Below are positions 63,375 through 64,000 of a stretch of 64,000 nt of DNA, piece by piece (within the stretch, counting starts at the first letter, position 1; every line of letters starts with the position of its first letter). The notes below the pieces were generated by a model. That model was not told the origin of the DNA, searched no databases, and worked only from the letters and a program-made list of their open reading frames with translations. This DNA comes from Clostridia bacterium (GTDB lineage Bacteria > Bacillota > Clostridia > Oscillospirales > Acutalibacteraceae): the NCBI GenBank assembly GCA_017431035.1, contig JAFRLW010000028.1, forward strand, positions 1 through 64,000, written 5' to 3'. The translations under genes and the position numbers were made by a program.

Positions 63375-63737
63375 GTGAGCAAAATGAAAGAATCAGGAGA
63401 AATGTATCTTGAAAACCTGCTTATCTTAAGCAAGGAAAAAGGCGAAGTCCGTGCTGTAGATATAGCCGAAAATATGGGTTATTCAAAACCCTCTATCAGC
63501 CGAGCCCTTAAAATCCTTCGTGAAGAGGGATACGTTGACGTAGACAAAAACGGTTTTATAACCTTCAAGGAAAAAGGCAAAGTTCTTGCCGAAAAGATAT
63601 ATGAAAGGCATCAGGTACTATCAAAACTATTTATTAAAATAGGAGTAGATGAGGAAACCGCTATCGCCGACGCTTGTAAAATCGAGCATGATATCAGCGA
63701 CAAGACCTTTAATATTATCAAAAAGTTTATCGATTAA
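63375..63737 (+). CDS. DtxR/MntR-family metal-dependent regulator
   Basis: 120 residues. Winged helix ~10-65 (YLENLLILSKEKGEVRAVDI, MGYSKPSISRALKILREEGY) and a metal-binding/dimerisation part (GKVLAEKIYERHQVLSKLFI, EEDACKIEHDIS-like DACKIEHDIS with Glu and His ligands). It lacks the SH3 domain, as MntR does. A start further in (MKESGEMYLEN) at 63384 is also possible and fits AGGGTGAG better. Divergent from feo, whose operators it probably binds. Confidence 0.9.
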   Translation: MSKMKESGEMYLENLLILSKEKGEVRAVDIAENMGYSKPSISRALKILREEGYVDVDKNGFITFKEKGKVLAEKIYERHQVLSKLFIKIGVDEETAIADACKIEHDISDKTFNIIKKFID

Positions 63738-63750
63738 AAGGTAGATAGAA

Positions 63751-64000
63751 ATGATAAAAAACCGTTTTAAGCCGAGCGCTTTTCAAATAATATCCGCCGG
63801 CTATCTTTTGCTGATACTGTTAGGGTCGCTGCTTTTAATGCTTCCCGTTTCCAGTGCAGGAAGAGGGAGCGCAACTTTTTTTGACAGTTTCTTTACCGCA
63901 ACCTCCGCCGTATGTGTTACGGGACTTATTGTTCGTGATACCGCACTTCACTGGTCGGAGTTTGGTCAGTTTATAATAATGCTCCTTATTCAAATAGGCG
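63751..64000 (+). CDS. KtrB/TrkH-type potassium transporter (partial)
   Basis: 83 codons up to the window edge: MIKNRFKPSAFQIISAGYLL, LLMLPVSSAGRGSATFFDSF and the first pore loop FTATSAVCVTGLIVRD. This is the opening of a KtrB-type K+ channel subunit. It starts 13 bp after the regulator gene. It is a different subfamily from the trkH at 56635. Confidence 0.9.
   Translation, partial: MIKNRFKPSAFQIISAGYLLLILLGSLLLMLPVSSAGRGSATFFDSFFTATSAVCVTGLIVRDTALHWSEFGQFIIMLLIQIG

Overview
The window looks like the chromosome of a low-to-moderate GC, endospore-lineage member of the Clostridia, most likely Oscillospiraceae/Ruminococcaceae. Supporting signs: a stage II sporulation protein D, the clostridial IspH-S1 fusion, a CD1247-type zinc protein, DUF5685 beside a DnaJ protein, FeoB with a Cys-rich companion, a dockerin on a secreted wall hydrolase, AGGAGG-type ribosome binding sites, and frequent GTG/TTG starts. 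No rRNA, tRNA or CRISPR array was seen.

Layout. 1-3552: a VanW-family envelope protein whose reading frame continues past an in-frame TAA to the window edge, an unknown membrane protein, and spoIID. 3549-4735: a perfect sigma-A-type promoter, an L10 leader with attenuator, then rplJ-rplL, not linked to rpoBC. 4761-13385: a one-directional, overlapping cassette of phage head and DNA-packaging genes (small and large terminase, one-TM protein, scaffold, major capsid with a C-terminal Ig-like domain, portal, connector, nozzle-like beta protein). It ends in a GHL10 glycosidase lipoprotein. There is no integrase, replication, lysis, tail-fibre or tape-measure gene. This is the most unusual part of the window. 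13571-15668: a membrane protein, an ACT-domain protein and a UPF0210 (DUF711) protein. 15691-16717: a small island with a ribbon-helix-helix gene and a divergent membrane/zinc-finger gene, bounded by inverted CAGAT-rich repeats. 16828-32247: the classical S10-spc-alpha ribosomal operon on the minus strand (rpsJ to rplQ, with secY, adk, map, a KOW protein, infA and rpoA), driven from a strong promoter with a roughly 270-nt leader and ended by a structured 3' region.

32662-33369: a short Arc-type repressor and a SLOG-family gene broken by one in-frame TAA. 33414-39468: ispH-rpsA, cmk, a BaiN-type flavoprotein, a membrane protein, a DnaJ protein and a DUF5685 protein. 39535-43874: uvrA and gdhA; the gdhA promoter carries a GlnR/TnrA-type box inside a 13-bp inverted repeat. 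44320-44480: GC-rich intergenic repeats. 44557-47217: an SH3/glucosaminidase/dockerin protein. 47477-52924: rpsU, a ComEC-like metallohydrolase, ftsK, a ClpP/TepA-like protease and an MsmX-type sugar-transport ATPase. 53014-56556: a pseudouridine synthase, a DUF4830 protein whose start codon lies in a perfect 17-bp hairpin, ispF, ispD, a CD1247-type protein and efp. 56635-59461: trkH-trkA. 59628: secG. 60068-63175: the iron-uptake operon feoA-feoA-feoB-Cys-rich protein, with two matching operator palindromes, divergent from a DtxR/MntR-type regulator (63375) that is followed by a second, truncated K+ transporter.

Starts were moved from the longest frame to a better ribosome binding site where the sequence supported it. 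The clearest case is the large terminase, which has no ATG/GTG/TTG at its conserved N terminus but has a CTG six bases after GGAG. All homology calls rest on remembered family motifs, not on a search.
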